A DNA stretch of 64,000 bases from Ktedonobacter robiniae (GCF_016587375.1 NZ_BNJG01000001.1:124001-188000); one strand, 5' to 3'. Positions 8,828 through 17,956 are shown, counted from the first letter of the stretch. The notes: a model not told the origin generated them from the sequence alone. A program made the numbers and translations.

Positions 8828-9946
8828 CTACTCCTCACCCTCGGTCGCAGCGATCTCTTCCTCGGTCTCCTCTTCTTCGACCCCTTCGATCTCGCCACCA
8901 CGGAAGGTGTTCATGTTGTTGCGGATCTGGTCGTCGATAGCCTGAGCCACGTCGGTGTTCTGACGCAGGAACTCTTTGGCGTTCTCACGACCCTGGCCCA
9001 GGCGAATATCGCCAACCGTGAACCAGGCACCGCTCTTCTTCACCAGGCCCATCTCCAGACCAATATCCAGCAGGCCACCCTCGCGAGAAATACCCTCGCT
9101 GTACATGATATCGAACTCAGCGGACTTGAAGGGAGGCGCGACCTTGTTTTTGACGACGCGTACGCGAGTGCGGTTACCAACCACGTCCTGGCCCAACTTG
9201 ATGGAGTCAGTACGGCGGATATCCAGGCGCACCGAGGCGTAAAACTTCAGCGCCTTACCACCGGCCGTGGTCTCTGGATTGCCGAACATGACACCGATCT
9301 TTTCACGCAACTGATTGGTAAAGATAACCGAGCAGTTCGAGCTGCTGATCGCGCCCGTCAGTTTACGCAGGGCCTGGCTCATCAGACGCGCCTGCAAGCC
9401 TACGTGCGAATCGCCCATCTCGCCCTCGATCTCGGCGCGTGGCACCAGGGCCGCAACCGAGTCGACCACGACCACATCGACGGCATTGCTGCGCACCAGG
9501 GAGTCGACGATCTCAAGCGCCTGCTCACCGGTATCAGGCTGAGAGATCAGCAGGCTATTGGTGTCAATACCGCAGCGTGAGGCATAGACACGGTCAAAGG
9601 CATGCTCAGCATCGATGAAGGCCGCGTATCCGCCCATCTTCTGTACATTGGCGATAACGTGCTGACAGAGCGTCGTTTTACCAGACGATTCAGGGCCATA
9701 GATCTCTGTAATACGCCCACGGGGCAAGCCACCAATACCCAGCGCCAGGTCCAGGGCAACAGAGCCGGTGGATATGGCCTCAACCTGGACCTTCGCTGTA
9801 TCGCCAAGCTTCATGATCGCGCCCTTGCCAAAGCGGCGCTCGATCTGCTGTAAGGCTTGCTCAATGGCTCGTTCTCTCTCGGTTGTAGCGCCGGAGCTGC
9901 TGGTGCTATTGCGGTCTACTGTGGATTTTTCTTTCTTCGTACTCAT
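8828..9946 (-). CDS. recA: DNA recombinase RecA
   Basis: The RecA strand-exchange ATPase for homologous recombination and SOS control. It is 372 residues from the ATG at 9946, which has a weak GAAGAAA site; ATGs at 9997/10000 would add an 18-residue tail with AAGGGG too close to them. The Walker A motif GPESSGKTT is at residues 84-92. Also visible are the Walker [13 protein letters not shown], loop L1 [20 protein letters not shown] and the L2/ATP region [19 protein letters not shown]. The C-terminus is a strongly acidic tail, as usual. It converges on the DUF4032 gene. No obvious LexA box was found in the upstream 500 bp. Confidence 0.97.
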   Translation of the reverse strand: MSTKKEKSTVDRNSTSSSGATTERERAIEQALQQIERRFGKGAIMKLGDTAKVQVEAISTGSVALDLALGIGGLPRGRITEIYGPESSGKTTLCQHVIANVQKMGGYAAFIDAEHAFDRVYASRCGIDTNSLLISQPDTGEQALEIVDSLVRSNAVDVVVVDSVAALVPRAEIEGEMGDSHVGLQARLMSQALRKLTGAISSSNCSVIFTNQLREKIGVMFGNPETTAGGKALKFYASVRLDIRRTDSIKLGQDVVGNRTRVRVVKNKVAPPFKSAEFDIMYSEGISREGGLLDIGLEMGLVKKSGAWFTVGDIRLGQGRENAKEFLRQNTDVAQAIDDQIRNNMNTFRGGEIEGVEEEETEEEIAATEGEE

Positions 9947-10235
9947 CAGCGATTTCTTCACACACAGGGTGCTAGGAGTAGAGATAGATGGGTCCATCAT
10001 CCCCTTGCCCCGCGTGCTCCTCCTTTTTTCAATCCTCTCAAAAGCCTGTTAAAGTCGTTGAACCGCCCCGCAACGCTCCTGGGACATCAGCGCGCAGAGG
10101 TTGGTGATCACCACATGCTTCCTCGCATTCGCCTGCCTCTCCCGACACAGAACGGCGATGATTTGGGTGACACTTATTCTATTCTCTGGTGGGGGTCAAA
10201 AACCGGAAATAGATTTCTCCCTATACGCACTATGA

Positions 10236-10321
10236 TCTTATTCCGAACCCCAACCCCCATTCGGGGGCGCAGCGCCACTGGCGTGTCTAGCGCTTCGCGC
10301 TCAGGGTGTCCGGATCAGAAG
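10236..10321. repeat. Dispersed palindromic repeat, copy 2
   Basis: An 86-bp unit with the same ends as the copy at 4271 (CTTATTCCGAA ... CGGATCAGAAG) and the same core (TCTAGCGCTTCGCGCTCAGG). An inserted CCCCATTCGGGGG mini-hairpin makes it longer. It lies in the roughly 510-bp gap between recA (start 9946) and the recR stop. The rest of that gap shows no gene or recognised RNA. Confidence 0.6.
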
Positions 10322-10460
10322 TATGTACGTATGCGCTCCCAATAGTGGTCGCCAGAAATTAGAACAAGAGTACCATAATCCCAACTACCTGTCAAGCAAT
10401 ATCGCCTCTCCGCACAACAAACACGCTTTACACACATGAATAGCCTGAGAAAAGAAAAAT

Positions 10461-10489
10461 GTCAGAATACAGCGATGCTGTATTCTGAC
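10461..10489 (-). terminator. Intrinsic terminator of the dnaX-ybaB-recR operon
   Basis: A 13-bp perfect stem (10461-10473 with 10477-10489, loop GAT) follows the recR stop on the minus strand. The plus strand just left of it is GAGAAAAGAAAAAT, so the transcript ends in a U-rich run. This is a classical Rho-independent terminator, unlike most hairpins in this window. Confidence 0.85.
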
Positions 10490-10494
10490 GATTA

Positions 10495-11106
10495 TTACAA
10501 TTCGCGCCGTCCCTCAATGGCTCGTCCAAGCGTATCTTGATCGGCATACTCCAGGTCGCCGCCTATAGGAAGGCCGCGTGCCAGGGAGGTCATATGCAAA
10601 TCGGGCAGGTTCAGCTCATTTTTGATATAGAGCTTAATAGAGCCGGCGGTATAATCTCCCTCAAAGCCTGGATTGGTAGCAAAAATGACTTCACGAATAT
10701 GCTCATGGTCCAGGCGTTTGAGCAATTCATCGATCCGCAGCTCTTTACGACCGATACCATTCATTGGCGAGAGCGCTCCATGCAGAACATGGTAGAGTCC
10801 CTTATACGCACCGGTCTTTTCGAGTGCCAGCACATCCAGCGGCTCCTCGACGACGCAGACCACATCCTGCTCCCGACTTGGATTACTGCAAATCGGGCAT
10901 GGATCGGTCTCCGTAATATTGAAACAGCGCGAGCAGTAGACAATGCTCTCTTTGACCCGTATGATGGCCTCGGCCAGGCGCCGGGCATGGTCATTAGGGC
11001 TACGTAGAATAAAGAACGTGAGACGCTGCGCCGTTTTGACGCCTATCCCTGGCAGCTTCGCGAATTCTTCGACCAGTGCTGCAACTGGCGGGGCAATATC
11101 GCTCAT
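10495..11106 (-). CDS. recR: Recombination mediator RecR
   Basis: RecR works with RecO/RecF to load RecA at single-strand gaps. It is 203 residues, the usual length. The N-terminal helix-hairpin-helix (LPGIGVKTAQRLTFFIL) is followed by a four-Cys zinc finger (C58, C61, C70, C73) and a TOPRIM domain starting VCVVEEPLDVLALE, with the Walker-like ARGLPIGGDLEYAD at the end. It is the last gene of the dnaX-ybaB-recR operon, an arrangement conserved in many bacteria, with 24 bp to ybaB. Confidence 0.97.
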   Translation of the reverse strand: MSDIAPPVAALVEEFAKLPGIGVKTAQRLTFFILRSPNDHARRLAEAIIRVKESIVYCSRCFNITETDPCPICSNPSREQDVVCVVEEPLDVLALEKTGAYKGLYHVLHGALSPMNGIGRKELRIDELLKRLDHEHIREVIFATNPGFEGDYTAGSIKLYIKNELNLPDLHMTSLARGLPIGGDLEYADQDTLGRAIEGRREL

Positions 11107-11130
11107 AGTTCCCTTTTATTTGCAATGGCA

Positions 11131-11427
11131 CTAGAACAGCCCGGGGATGCGCATACCTCCCGTGGCATTGTTGACGAGTTTCTGCTGAGCATCGGTCACC
11201 TTATCAAAGGCATCCTTCGCCGCGGCCTTCACCATCACCTCAAGTTCCTCGATGTCCTCGGCATTAAAAGCCTCGGGATCGATCTTGACACCCGTTACTT
11301 CATACTTGCCGCTCATCTGAATCGTGACCGCGCCACCGCCAGCAGTTCCAGTAAACTGGTTCTTCTCCAGGTCTTCCTGCATTTTCACGAGACGCTGCTG
11401 CATCTTCTGAAGTTCCCGCATATTCAT
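11131..11427 (-). CDS. ybaB: YbaB/EbfC nucleoid-associated protein
   Basis: A 98-residue dimeric DNA-binding protein of the YbaB/EbfC family. The N-terminal helix (NMRELQKMQQRLVKMQEDLE) is followed by the TAGGGAVTIQMSGKYEVTGVKIDPEAF strand region, with the typical GGGAVTI turn. The C-terminal helix ends GGMRIPGLF, where family members usually read G(G/L)xxPGLF. It lies 15 bp after dnaX and 24 bp before recR. Its job here is inferred from the family: nucleoid organisation or gene regulation. Confidence 0.95.
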   Translation of the reverse strand: MNMRELQKMQQRLVKMQEDLEKNQFTGTAGGGAVTIQMSGKYEVTGVKIDPEAFNAEDIEELEVMVKAAAKDAFDKVTDAQQKLVNNATGGMRIPGLF

Positions 11428-11442
11428 GACTATTGTTGCTCC

Positions 11443-13731
11443 TTATTTCAAATGTATGTCTTTTACTTCGGCTTTAAACATCCGCATGACCTCCCGCACC
11501 ACTGGATCGCTCGAAGCCTTATCCTTGACCACGTCCAGGCGCGAAGCGCTTGAGCTCGCCAGCACATCAGCAGAAGGTTTCTCTGGTATATTCTCTCGCA
11601 CCGCTTGCATTCTGGCAAGGGGGACCGCAGAGACCTGAGACACGGGTGGTCTCGTCACGGTTGTAGAGGCCACTGGCGCGGCTGGTGAGATATCGGCGAC
11701 GGGAGCCACCTGGCGCACAGGCTCTGACCGTGGTGGAACCGCTGGCACTTGCTGAATAGGGGGCATGGCTTGCAGAGGTGGTCGCGTTGTCAGCAGAGAG
11801 CGCTCTACATGAGCCGAGGCCGATTGCAAGCCAGCCATCAGCGTATTGAGAGTGCTACTCATGTCTCCCCCGCCATTACGCCCATTTCCAGCCTGGCCAC
11901 CCAGGGGAGGCAGGCCCACACCTCCAGCCTGGCCGGGGATACTGGCCCCAGGCGCGAGCGTCCGCAGGCGGCATTCCACACCCAGCTCTACCTTAAGCGC
12001 CCATTCAATCGCGCTCTGTGGCTCCTGTGACTGCAACGCTTTATAATGTACATCATAATTGGCCTGAATAACGACAATAGGTACGCCATGCGCTTGCTGC
12101 ACATCAACCAGGGCATAACCATTGAGGAAAGCCGCGATACGCGCGCCATTCTTCCGCGTCTTCACACGCTTCTTAATATACTCCCATTTCTCACGCACGT
12201 CATTGATGGAGAGCGATGGCACTTCAGAGGGAGCGCCATCCGTAATCTCCTGCGGCGTAATGGGCGTCGCAGTTGTGATCTCCTGCGATCCTGCGGGCGT
12301 TTCGTCGGCACGATCCTGCTGCGAGAACGGAGCAGAGACCTCTGGCTGGGGCAGCCCCTCAACGATCTCTGGCGGCTCTGGCTGAGTAGTCACGAACTCG
12401 GGGCGCTGCATCGCAGGCTCCCGTGTGACAATAGGCGGTGCGGGCGTGAATTTATATTCAGGCTGAGGCTGGGGGGTCGCGGGTCGCGGCTGCGGCAGGC
12501 TAATTGATCCACCCATAGGCGACTGAATAGAGGCCGTAGGAGGCGCGACAGGACGAGGCTGAGGTGTAGCAGCATGTGATTGGGGCGCGGGCGCCGCTAC
12601 GGGCAACTCTGTAGAGAGCACTGACTCGCCTCCCTGCGCCCGGCGATGCAACTCAACACAGCTTAAGAACGCCAGTTCCAGGCCCAGTTGGGGTGTGCCC
12701 TGGCTCTTCTGCACCAGCTCATTCTGCGCAAAAATACGCGCGCACTCAATCAGCTCTTCGAGGCGGAAGAGCCTGGCCGCTTCCCTGATTTCGTTGATCT
12801 CTTCGTCGGTGCTATCCGTGATCTCCGCGATATTAGCACCCGCACGAGCCAGCATCATCGCCCGCCAGAACTCGGCCACCTGCGAGTTCAACTGGCGCAG
12901 ATCCGCGCCCGACTCCATCAGTTCCGCGATCAGGTGCAGCCCTGCCGGGCTGTCGAGGTTGGCAATAGCGGAGATAATCTTCTGAATGGCGCGAGGATCG
13001 GCCACACCTAGCATCGTCTGCACCTGAGTAAGCGAGATCGTATTCCCCGCGTAGGCAATTGCCTGGTCAAGCAGACTCAAGGCATCGCGCATACCACCGG
13101 CGGCAGCGCGCGCGATCAATTCCGCCGCACCACCCTCAAGCTGCACCTGCTCCTGCTGGGCCACACGACTCAAATGCTCAATGAGCTGGCGCATGGTGAA
13201 GCGTTTAAAATCATAGCGCTGGCAGCGCGAGAGCACGGTTGGCAGCATCTTATGCACATCAGTGGTTGCCATAACAAAAATAGCATGTGGTGGTGGCTCC
13301 TCCAACGTCTTCAAGAGTGCGTTGAAGGCTTCCACTGTGAGCATATGGGCCTCGTCAAGGATATACACCTTATACTTCCCACCCGTTGGGGGGACCATTA
13401 CCTTCTCGCGCAGCTCGCGGATACTGTCGATACCACGGTTGGAGGCGGCATCAATCTCGATCACATTGAATGAGTTACCAGCCGTAATTTCACGACACTG
13501 CTGACACTCATTACAGGGTTCGCCATTGTGTGGATTCAGACAGTTGATAGTCTTCGCGAGGAGGCGCGCGGTAGTGGTTTTGCCGGTGCCACGAGGACCA
13601 GTAAAGAGATACGCATGAGCGAGAGTCCCGCTCTTGAGCGCATTGCGAAGGGTTTGTATAACGGCTTCTTGACCAACAACTTCAGAGAAGGTCTGCGAAC
13701 GCCATTTACGGTAGAGAGACTGTGAGGCCAT
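11443..13731 (-). CDS. dnaX: DNA polymerase III subunits gamma/tau
   Basis: Clamp-loader ATPase subunit of the replicative polymerase, 762 residues. The AAA+ domain has Walker A GPRGTGKTT (about 45-53), a zinc module C64-C73-C76-C79 (CNECQQC) and Walker B VYILDEAHML; the sensor region MATTDVHKMLPTVLSRCQRY follows. Domain III ends near residue 370. A long Pro/Gln-rich linker comes next, then the tau-type C-terminal region (INDVREKWEYIKKRVKTRKN). I saw no A/T slippery run on the coding strand that would give a separate gamma product. The gene's upstream DNA is now the end of a tnpB element, so its promoter may lie within or beyond that element. Confidence 0.96.
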   Translation of the reverse strand: MASQSLYRKWRSQTFSEVVGQEAVIQTLRNALKSGTLAHAYLFTGPRGTGKTTTARLLAKTINCLNPHNGEPCNECQQCREITAGNSFNVIEIDAASNRGIDSIRELREKVMVPPTGGKYKVYILDEAHMLTVEAFNALLKTLEEPPPHAIFVMATTDVHKMLPTVLSRCQRYDFKRFTMRQLIEHLSRVAQQEQVQLEGGAAELIARAAAGGMRDALSLLDQAIAYAGNTISLTQVQTMLGVADPRAIQKIISAIANLDSPAGLHLIAELMESGADLRQLNSQVAEFWRAMMLARAGANIAEITDSTDEEINEIREAARLFRLEELIECARIFAQNELVQKSQGTPQLGLELAFLSCVELHRRAQGGESVLSTELPVAAPAPQSHAATPQPRPVAPPTASIQSPMGGSISLPQPRPATPQPQPEYKFTPAPPIVTREPAMQRPEFVTTQPEPPEIVEGLPQPEVSAPFSQQDRADETPAGSQEITTATPITPQEITDGAPSEVPSLSINDVREKWEYIKKRVKTRKNGARIAAFLNGYALVDVQQAHGVPIVVIQANYDVHYKALQSQEPQSAIEWALKVELGVECRLRTLAPGASIPGQAGGVGLPPLGGQAGNGRNGGGDMSSTLNTLMAGLQSASAHVERSLLTTRPPLQAMPPIQQVPAVPPRSEPVRQVAPVADISPAAPVASTTVTRPPVSQVSAVPLARMQAVRENIPEKPSADVLASSSASRLDVVKDKASSDPVVREVMRMFKAEVKDIHLK

Positions 13732-13739
13732 CTAAAAAC

Positions 13740-15060
13740 TCCCGCCTGGACTGCTTCATGACGGGCCACGAACCGACCCGTTATCGAGAACCTATCTAAA
13801 TATGGAAACACCACATTCAGTGTCTCGTTCCTGCTTCGTCGAGGACTGCCCAGTTTCCCAGGTCTTACATTCTCTCCGCAGGCGTAAATTCCCGTGTAAC
13901 TCACGGTACTGCTGTTCTTAGGCTAAAGCTGCCAGATTAAGTGCTGCATTATAATCGCGGTCCAACACACTGCCGCAAACCTCACAGGTAAACACACGAT
14001 CTGAAAGCGTTAAGTCCTCTTTTCGCCACCCACAGCAAGAGCAGGTTTTTGAGGAAGGTTCCCATCGTGAGGCAAACACTACTTTGACGCCTGCGAAACA
14101 CGCCTTGTATTCGATCTGCCGTCGGAACTCATACAAGCCTACATCAACTATCGATCTTCTGAGCTTGCGATTCTTGAGCATACCCAATACATGCAAGTCT
14201 TCCAGCACAATCGCACGAGGGCGTTGACAATCAGGCTTGGTTTTCGCCACAATTGCACTTGTCGCCTTGTGCAGGGCATCGCGTCGAATATTAGCAATGC
14301 TTGCATGTTGCTTAGCAAGTTTGCGCTTTGCCTTATTGCGGTTGTTGCTCCCCTTTTGCTTACGACTATGAGCACGTGATGCTCGTTTGAGAGCATTAAG
14401 ATGTCTTCGATAGGCTTTGGGGTTCTCGAAAGTGCGTCCATCGGAAAGAGTGGCAAGCATCTTAATGCCAAGATCAACACCAATAGCTTCGCCAGTCGCA
14501 GGAGTGGGCTCCTCCTGCTCTCCATGGGCACAAATCGAAATATACCAGCGTCCCGCTTTTTCACTGATAGTGGCACTGCCAATCTTCATGTTCACCGGCA
14601 AATACCCATGCTCCTTGAGGCGAAGCAAGCCCAGACGTGGCAACTGGATAGCATCATAGTAAACATGGATTACGCCAGTAAAGCGAGCACTACCAATCGA
14701 CTTTTTACGTGATTTAAAGCGAGGATAGCCGCATTTCCCCTTCCACCTACCCTCTTTCTTGAGTTTACATTTGCGAAAAAAGTGGCGAAAGGCGTTGTCG
14801 AGGTCTCGCAATGCCTCTTGCAAAGCGCATTTACTGACTTCATACGCCCAAGGAATTTCTGTCTGTTTGAGCGCATTGATCTCGCGATGCAAATCTTGTG
14901 CATATGGCATCTTCTCGCCTGCTTTGTAGGCTTCCTGCTTACGCTTGAGACCATAATTATAGGCAAAGCGTACCGCAATGTTTGAGGCATAATGTCGCCT
15001 CCTCATTATTGAGGTCTAATTCTACCCGATAGCCACGTTTGACAATCATGCTACTCATCC
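13740..15060 (-). mobile_element. IS200/IS605-superfamily element, IS1341-type (tnpB only)
   Basis: A tnpB gene with no tnpA. Its 3' non-coding tail (13740-13917 on the minus strand, right after the tnpB stop) is structured: it includes CCGTG-AGTTA-CACGG and further short stems. In this family that position carries the right end and the omega-RNA scaffold, whose guide is the host DNA just beyond the end. Exact ends could not be fixed by eye. The element lies between the SRP RNA gene and dnaX. Confidence 0.6.
13918..15049 (-). pseudogene. tnpB: RNA-guided nuclease TnpB, frameshifted near the N-terminus
   Basis: Most of a TnpB protein reads openly from 15006 to 13918 (362 codons). RuvC-I GVDLGIKMLAT, RuvC-II IVLEDLHVLGM with the catalytic Glu, two CxxC zinc knuckles (CSCCG, CEVCG) and RuvC-III DRDYNAALN are all present. 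The true N-terminus lies upstream in another frame: ATG at 15049 (or 15058) reads MIVKRGYRVELDLNNEEATL, then CLKHCGT and a stop. The family normally continues KHCG-x-x-RFAYNYGL, which is found in the other frame, so a net 1-nt insertion or 2-nt deletion lies near 14970-14980. The nuclease core could still be made from an internal start, but without the first beta strand. Confidence 0.75.
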
Positions 15061-15195
15061 TCACCCTACACACATACTAAACACACTGGTTGAGTCACTT
15101 TATATGCCATCTACACTATTGTCGAAGCGGCCCAGGTATCATTGAGAGGCGGCCAGCCAGCCATTCGAGAGCAGAAAATGTTGCAATAGACAGAG

Positions 15196-15396
15196 AAAAC
15201 CGACTTTCGCCCGGTCCTGCCGGTCAGCGCAATCGGGTAACCCTGCGTCACCCAGAGAGGTCCACTTATCGCTGCTTCCTCACGGACCTGACGAGATTCA
15301 TAGACATCTGCCGCGCAGGCCCCAATTACGCCGACCGACAGGACCCGAAGAAAATCGGCCTGTCCCATCGATCATGTTCTTTCCGTTCACGGGACG
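15196..15396 (-). ncRNA. ffs: Signal recognition particle RNA (with Alu domain)
   Basis: The minus strand holds the universally conserved SRP domain-IV core: GTCAGGTCCG, a GUGA tetraloop, then AGGAAGCAGC (about 15265-15292). The two ends pair into a long stem: GGTCCTGTCGGTCGGCG (about 15344-15329) with CGCTGACCGGCAGGACC (about 15229-15213), extended by further pairs to about 15200. The 5' part folds as GTCCC...GGGAC, consistent with an Alu domain as in Bacillus-type SRP RNA. The RNA is about 200 nt and ends near a TTTTC. It guides membrane proteins to the translocon with Ffh. A strong promoter lies exactly upstream. The position beside dnaX matches scr-dnaX-yaaK-recR of Bacillus. Confidence 0.88.
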
Positions 15397-15402
15397 TTGC
15401 CT

Positions 15403-15431
15403 ATTGTACTCCCCTCCCCCCTATTTGTCAA
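15403..15431 (-). promoter_or_regulatory. Sigma-70 promoter of the SRP RNA
   Basis: On the minus strand TTGACA (15426-15431), a 17-bp spacer and TACAAT (15403-15408). Transcription would start near 15396, where the SRP RNA 5' stem begins. This near-consensus pair suits a stable RNA gene. Confidence 0.85.
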
Positions 15432-15500
15432 GCACTTCCAGAGGCAAAAACCCAGACGTCTAAACACCCTCCATTCCCATCTTTCCTGGCTCGCAAGCTC

Positions 15501-15570
15501 GCTGGAGGGGTAAGGTGTATGTCGTGGACTGGCTGGAGCCAGCCCACGACATACACCTTACCCCTCCAGC
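15501..15570. terminator. 27-bp perfect hairpin after mtnP
   Basis: Arms 15501-15527 and 15544-15570 pair perfectly; the 16-nt interior has a further short GGCT/AGCC stem. It lies between the mtnP stop (15608, minus strand) and the SRP RNA promoter, so it could end mtnP transcription. GCCGCAGGCGCGAAG follows on the right, a motif also found beside other hairpins here. Confidence 0.75.
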
Positions 15571-15607
15571 GCCGCAGGCGCGAAGACACACTACACAGCT
15601 CGGTCTG

Positions 15608-16483
15608 CTAGGAGAGATACTTCTCGATAAGCAGGCTATACTTCTCTTTGACTTCGGCGGGGATACGTGAGGGATCAGTCATGATCGCGCTTGACAGGGC
15701 GGTCCCACACTGACAGGCTGCATCTTCGCGCCCGAACGCAACCTTTTGCGCTACGGCACGCAGGATACGCTGGGCGTTGGCGACGTTGGCGCTTAGATTG
15801 GCGACAACCATCTCGACTGTGACCGCGTCATGGGTATCATGCCAGCAATCATAGTCGGTCACGCAGGCGATCATGCCATAGCATAGCTCGGCTTCGCGGG
15901 CCAATTTGGCCTCGGGCAAGGCGGTCATACCGATCAAGTCGAAGCCAAGTTTACGATTGGTATTAGATTCGGCCTTCGTTGAGAAGAGTGGGCCTTCCAT
16001 GCAGACATAGGTACCGCCCTCATGCACAGTCACATCGCCCAGTTCTTGCGCGCTCTGAAGCAGCAGGGTGCTCAGGTCGGGACAGAAAGGGTCGGCAAAG
16101 GGACAGTGAACGACAATCCCGCCTTCAAAGAAGCTATTCACGCGACTCTTCGTGCGATCAAAGAGTTGATCGGGAATCACCAGGTCGCGCGGAGCATAGT
16201 CCTCACGCAGGCTACCTACGGCGCTCACCGAGACCACGTACTGAACGCCCAGGCTCTTCAAGGCCCAGATATTCGCACGCACGGGCACCTCGCTCGGACT
16301 CAGGCGATGCCCGCGCCCATGGCGTGGTAAAAAGGCCATGGGCACACCCTCAACCTTGCCGACTGTAATCACATCGCTGGGCGCGCCAAAAGGTGTCTCG
16401 ACCTGGATCTCCTCAACTTCGCTCATTCCCTCCATCTGGTAGAGTCCACTGCCGCCAATTACGCCAATTACCGCCTCTGGCAT
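15608..16483 (-). CDS. mtnP: S-methyl-5'-thioadenosine phosphorylase
   Basis: Phosphorolytic cleavage of 5'-methylthioadenosine to adenine and 5-methylthioribose-1-phosphate, in methionine salvage. It is 291 residues, the usual size. Family motifs are IGVIGGSGLY at the N-terminus, the phosphate-binding FLPRHGRGHRLSPSEVPVRAN, SAVGSLRED, the substrate-site VCMEGPLFSTKAESN and GMTALPEAKLAREAELCY. The Met and Thr in GMTALPE fit MTAP rather than purine nucleoside phosphorylase. GAGGAG precedes the ATG. It is transcribed away from tyrS with a 120-bp gap and may share an operon with it. Confidence 0.94.
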   Translation of the reverse strand: MPEAVIGVIGGSGLYQMEGMSEVEEIQVETPFGAPSDVITVGKVEGVPMAFLPRHGRGHRLSPSEVPVRANIWALKSLGVQYVVSVSAVGSLREDYAPRDLVIPDQLFDRTKSRVNSFFEGGIVVHCPFADPFCPDLSTLLLQSAQELGDVTVHEGGTYVCMEGPLFSTKAESNTNRKLGFDLIGMTALPEAKLAREAELCYGMIACVTDYDCWHDTHDAVTVEMVVANLSANVANAQRILRAVAQKVAFGREDAACQCGTALSSAIMTDPSRIPAEVKEKYSLLIEKYLS

Positions 16484-16561
16484 ATCTCACTATTCTCCTC
16501 ATCACATAGAGCACGCAAGTGTGCGCCATATGTTGACTAGCATCAATGCAATTCACGAAAA

Positions 16562-16597
16562 AAGAAGGGAGAGCGCGCTCGCGTGCCCTTCCTTCTT
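16562..16597 (-). terminator. Terminator after tyrS
   Basis: A stem of 16562-16568 with 16591-16597, plus an inner GAGCGCGCTC palindrome, is followed on the minus strand by a T-rich run (TTCTTTTTTCG). It would end tyrS transcription before mtnP. Confidence 0.6.
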
Positions 16598-16605
16598 GAG
16601 CTTGC

Positions 16606-17820
16606 TCAGACCGTCAGGCGCAGGTACTGACGCTTACCCACTTTGAGGATCGCTCCAGGCGCCACCGGGACGACAAACTCGCCATCGGTGATGCGCGTGG
16701 CCTCGCCGCTCTCGCCCTGCAAGAAGATCGAGACGCCTCCCTGCTTGATCAGCTCGCGCGCCTTGTTATTACTGGCTGCCAGCCCTGCGGCAACCATCAG
16801 CGCTACGATATTGGTAGGCTCGCTCACGATATATGAGGGAATATCCGTTGGCAACTTGCGCTCGGAGAACTGGCGAATAAAGGCCTCTTCCGCCTCCTGG
16901 GCTTCGGACAGCGTATGGAACTCGGTCACAATCTCGCGGGCCATGCGTCGCTTCACGTCGCGAGGATTCAGCGTGCCCTCCTGAATCTTGCGCTCAAACT
17001 CATTCAACTCCTCGGTCGAGACATCGGTCAGAGCCTCGAAGTAGGTGCGCATAGCATGGTCGGGCAGCGACATGAGTTTGCCATACATATCATTGGCGGG
17101 CGCGGTAATAGCAATATAATTATCCAGCGACTTGCCCATCTTCTTGACGCCGTCCAGGCCGACAATTAAGTTGACCGTCAGGATCTGCTGCGACTTCTGA
17201 CCAAAGGTTGGCTGCAATTCGCGACCCACCAGGAGGTTAAAGGTCTGATCGGTACCACCCAGCTCGACATCGGCCCGCAGCGCCACGGAGTCATAGCCCT
17301 GGAGCAGCGGATACATAAACTCGGCCAGGTAGATCTCAATCCCGCTCTTATAGCGCTTGGAGAAGTCATCGCGCTCAAGCATCTGGGCTACCGTCTTATA
17401 TCCGAGCAGCTTGATCGCATCTCCCAGGGAGAAGGAATTGAACCACTCGCTCTGGCGCCGTACCTCGGTCTTTTCGCGATCCACGATGCGGAAGAACTGG
17501 TCGAGATAGGTGGCGGCATTGGCGTTTACCTGCTCTTCGGTCAGGGGTTTACGCGCCTCTACACGCCCACTGGGATCACCCAGGCGCGCTGTCCAGTCGC
17601 CGATAACCACGACCGGCTTATGCCCCAGTTGTTGGAACTGGCGCAGCTTGCGGAACACGACGGCATGGCCAATCGTGAGGTCGTAGTGCGTGGGATCAAC
17701 ACCCAGTTTGATGCGTAGCGGCTCTCCGTTATTGCCTTCCAGCAGCAGACGACGCAGGTCTGCCTCTTTTTCCACCTGCGCGACACCACGTGTCAGCACA
17801 TAGTCAATTAGTTGCGTCAT
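16606..17820 (-). CDS. tyrS: Tyrosyl-tRNA synthetase
   Basis: Class I aminoacyl-tRNA synthetase charging tRNA-Tyr. The chosen ATG at 17820 gives 404 residues (MTQLIDYVLTRG); an upstream TTG would add a 15-residue tail. The HIGH-like signature is in GVDPTHYDLTIGHAVVFRKL, the Tyr-binding region in LLQGYDSVALRADVELGGTDQ and the KMSKS-like loop in GVKKMGKSLDNYI. A C-terminal S4 RNA-binding domain starts near residue 345 (MVAAGLAASNNKARELIKQGGV). It belongs to the TyrZ-like branch by these motifs. I saw no T-box leader in the 140 bp upstream. Confidence 0.95.
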   Translation of the reverse strand: MTQLIDYVLTRGVAQVEKEADLRRLLLEGNNGEPLRIKLGVDPTHYDLTIGHAVVFRKLRQFQQLGHKPVVVIGDWTARLGDPSGRVEARKPLTEEQVNANAATYLDQFFRIVDREKTEVRRQSEWFNSFSLGDAIKLLGYKTVAQMLERDDFSKRYKSGIEIYLAEFMYPLLQGYDSVALRADVELGGTDQTFNLLVGRELQPTFGQKSQQILTVNLIVGLDGVKKMGKSLDNYIAITAPANDMYGKLMSLPDHAMRTYFEALTDVSTEELNEFERKIQEGTLNPRDVKRRMAREIVTEFHTLSEAQEAEEAFIRQFSERKLPTDIPSYIVSEPTNIVALMVAAGLAASNNKARELIKQGGVSIFLQGESGEATRITDGEFVVPVAPGAILKVGKRQYLRLTV

Positions 17821-17956
17821 TGGTTTCTCTTGTACAGACACCTCAACAAACCTCTCAGCGTTCAAATTTGCGCATGCTATAGCTCTTTTTCACGCATTCT
17901 GCGAAAAATTAATCAAGCGCATTGTAGCAAAATAGCTCACTCTCGTCGAGTAGGGC

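Noticed and set aside
8456..9580. 374-codon open frame on the plus strand opposite recA
   Set aside because: It runs antisense through clear recA coding sequence; its composition follows recA codon bias, with no ribosome-binding site.
11443..13731. Programmed frameshift in dnaX
   Set aside because: No A AAA AAG-like slippery run on the coding strand; the full-length frame is open.
15090..15611. 173-codon open frame between the tnpB element and mtnP
   Set aside because: It covers the SRP RNA, its promoter and a 27-bp hairpin; the encoded protein has no protein-like pattern.
17821..17956. T-box leader upstream of tyrS
   Set aside because: No T-box sequence or leader long enough before the ATG; the region is shared with the hsp20 promoter.
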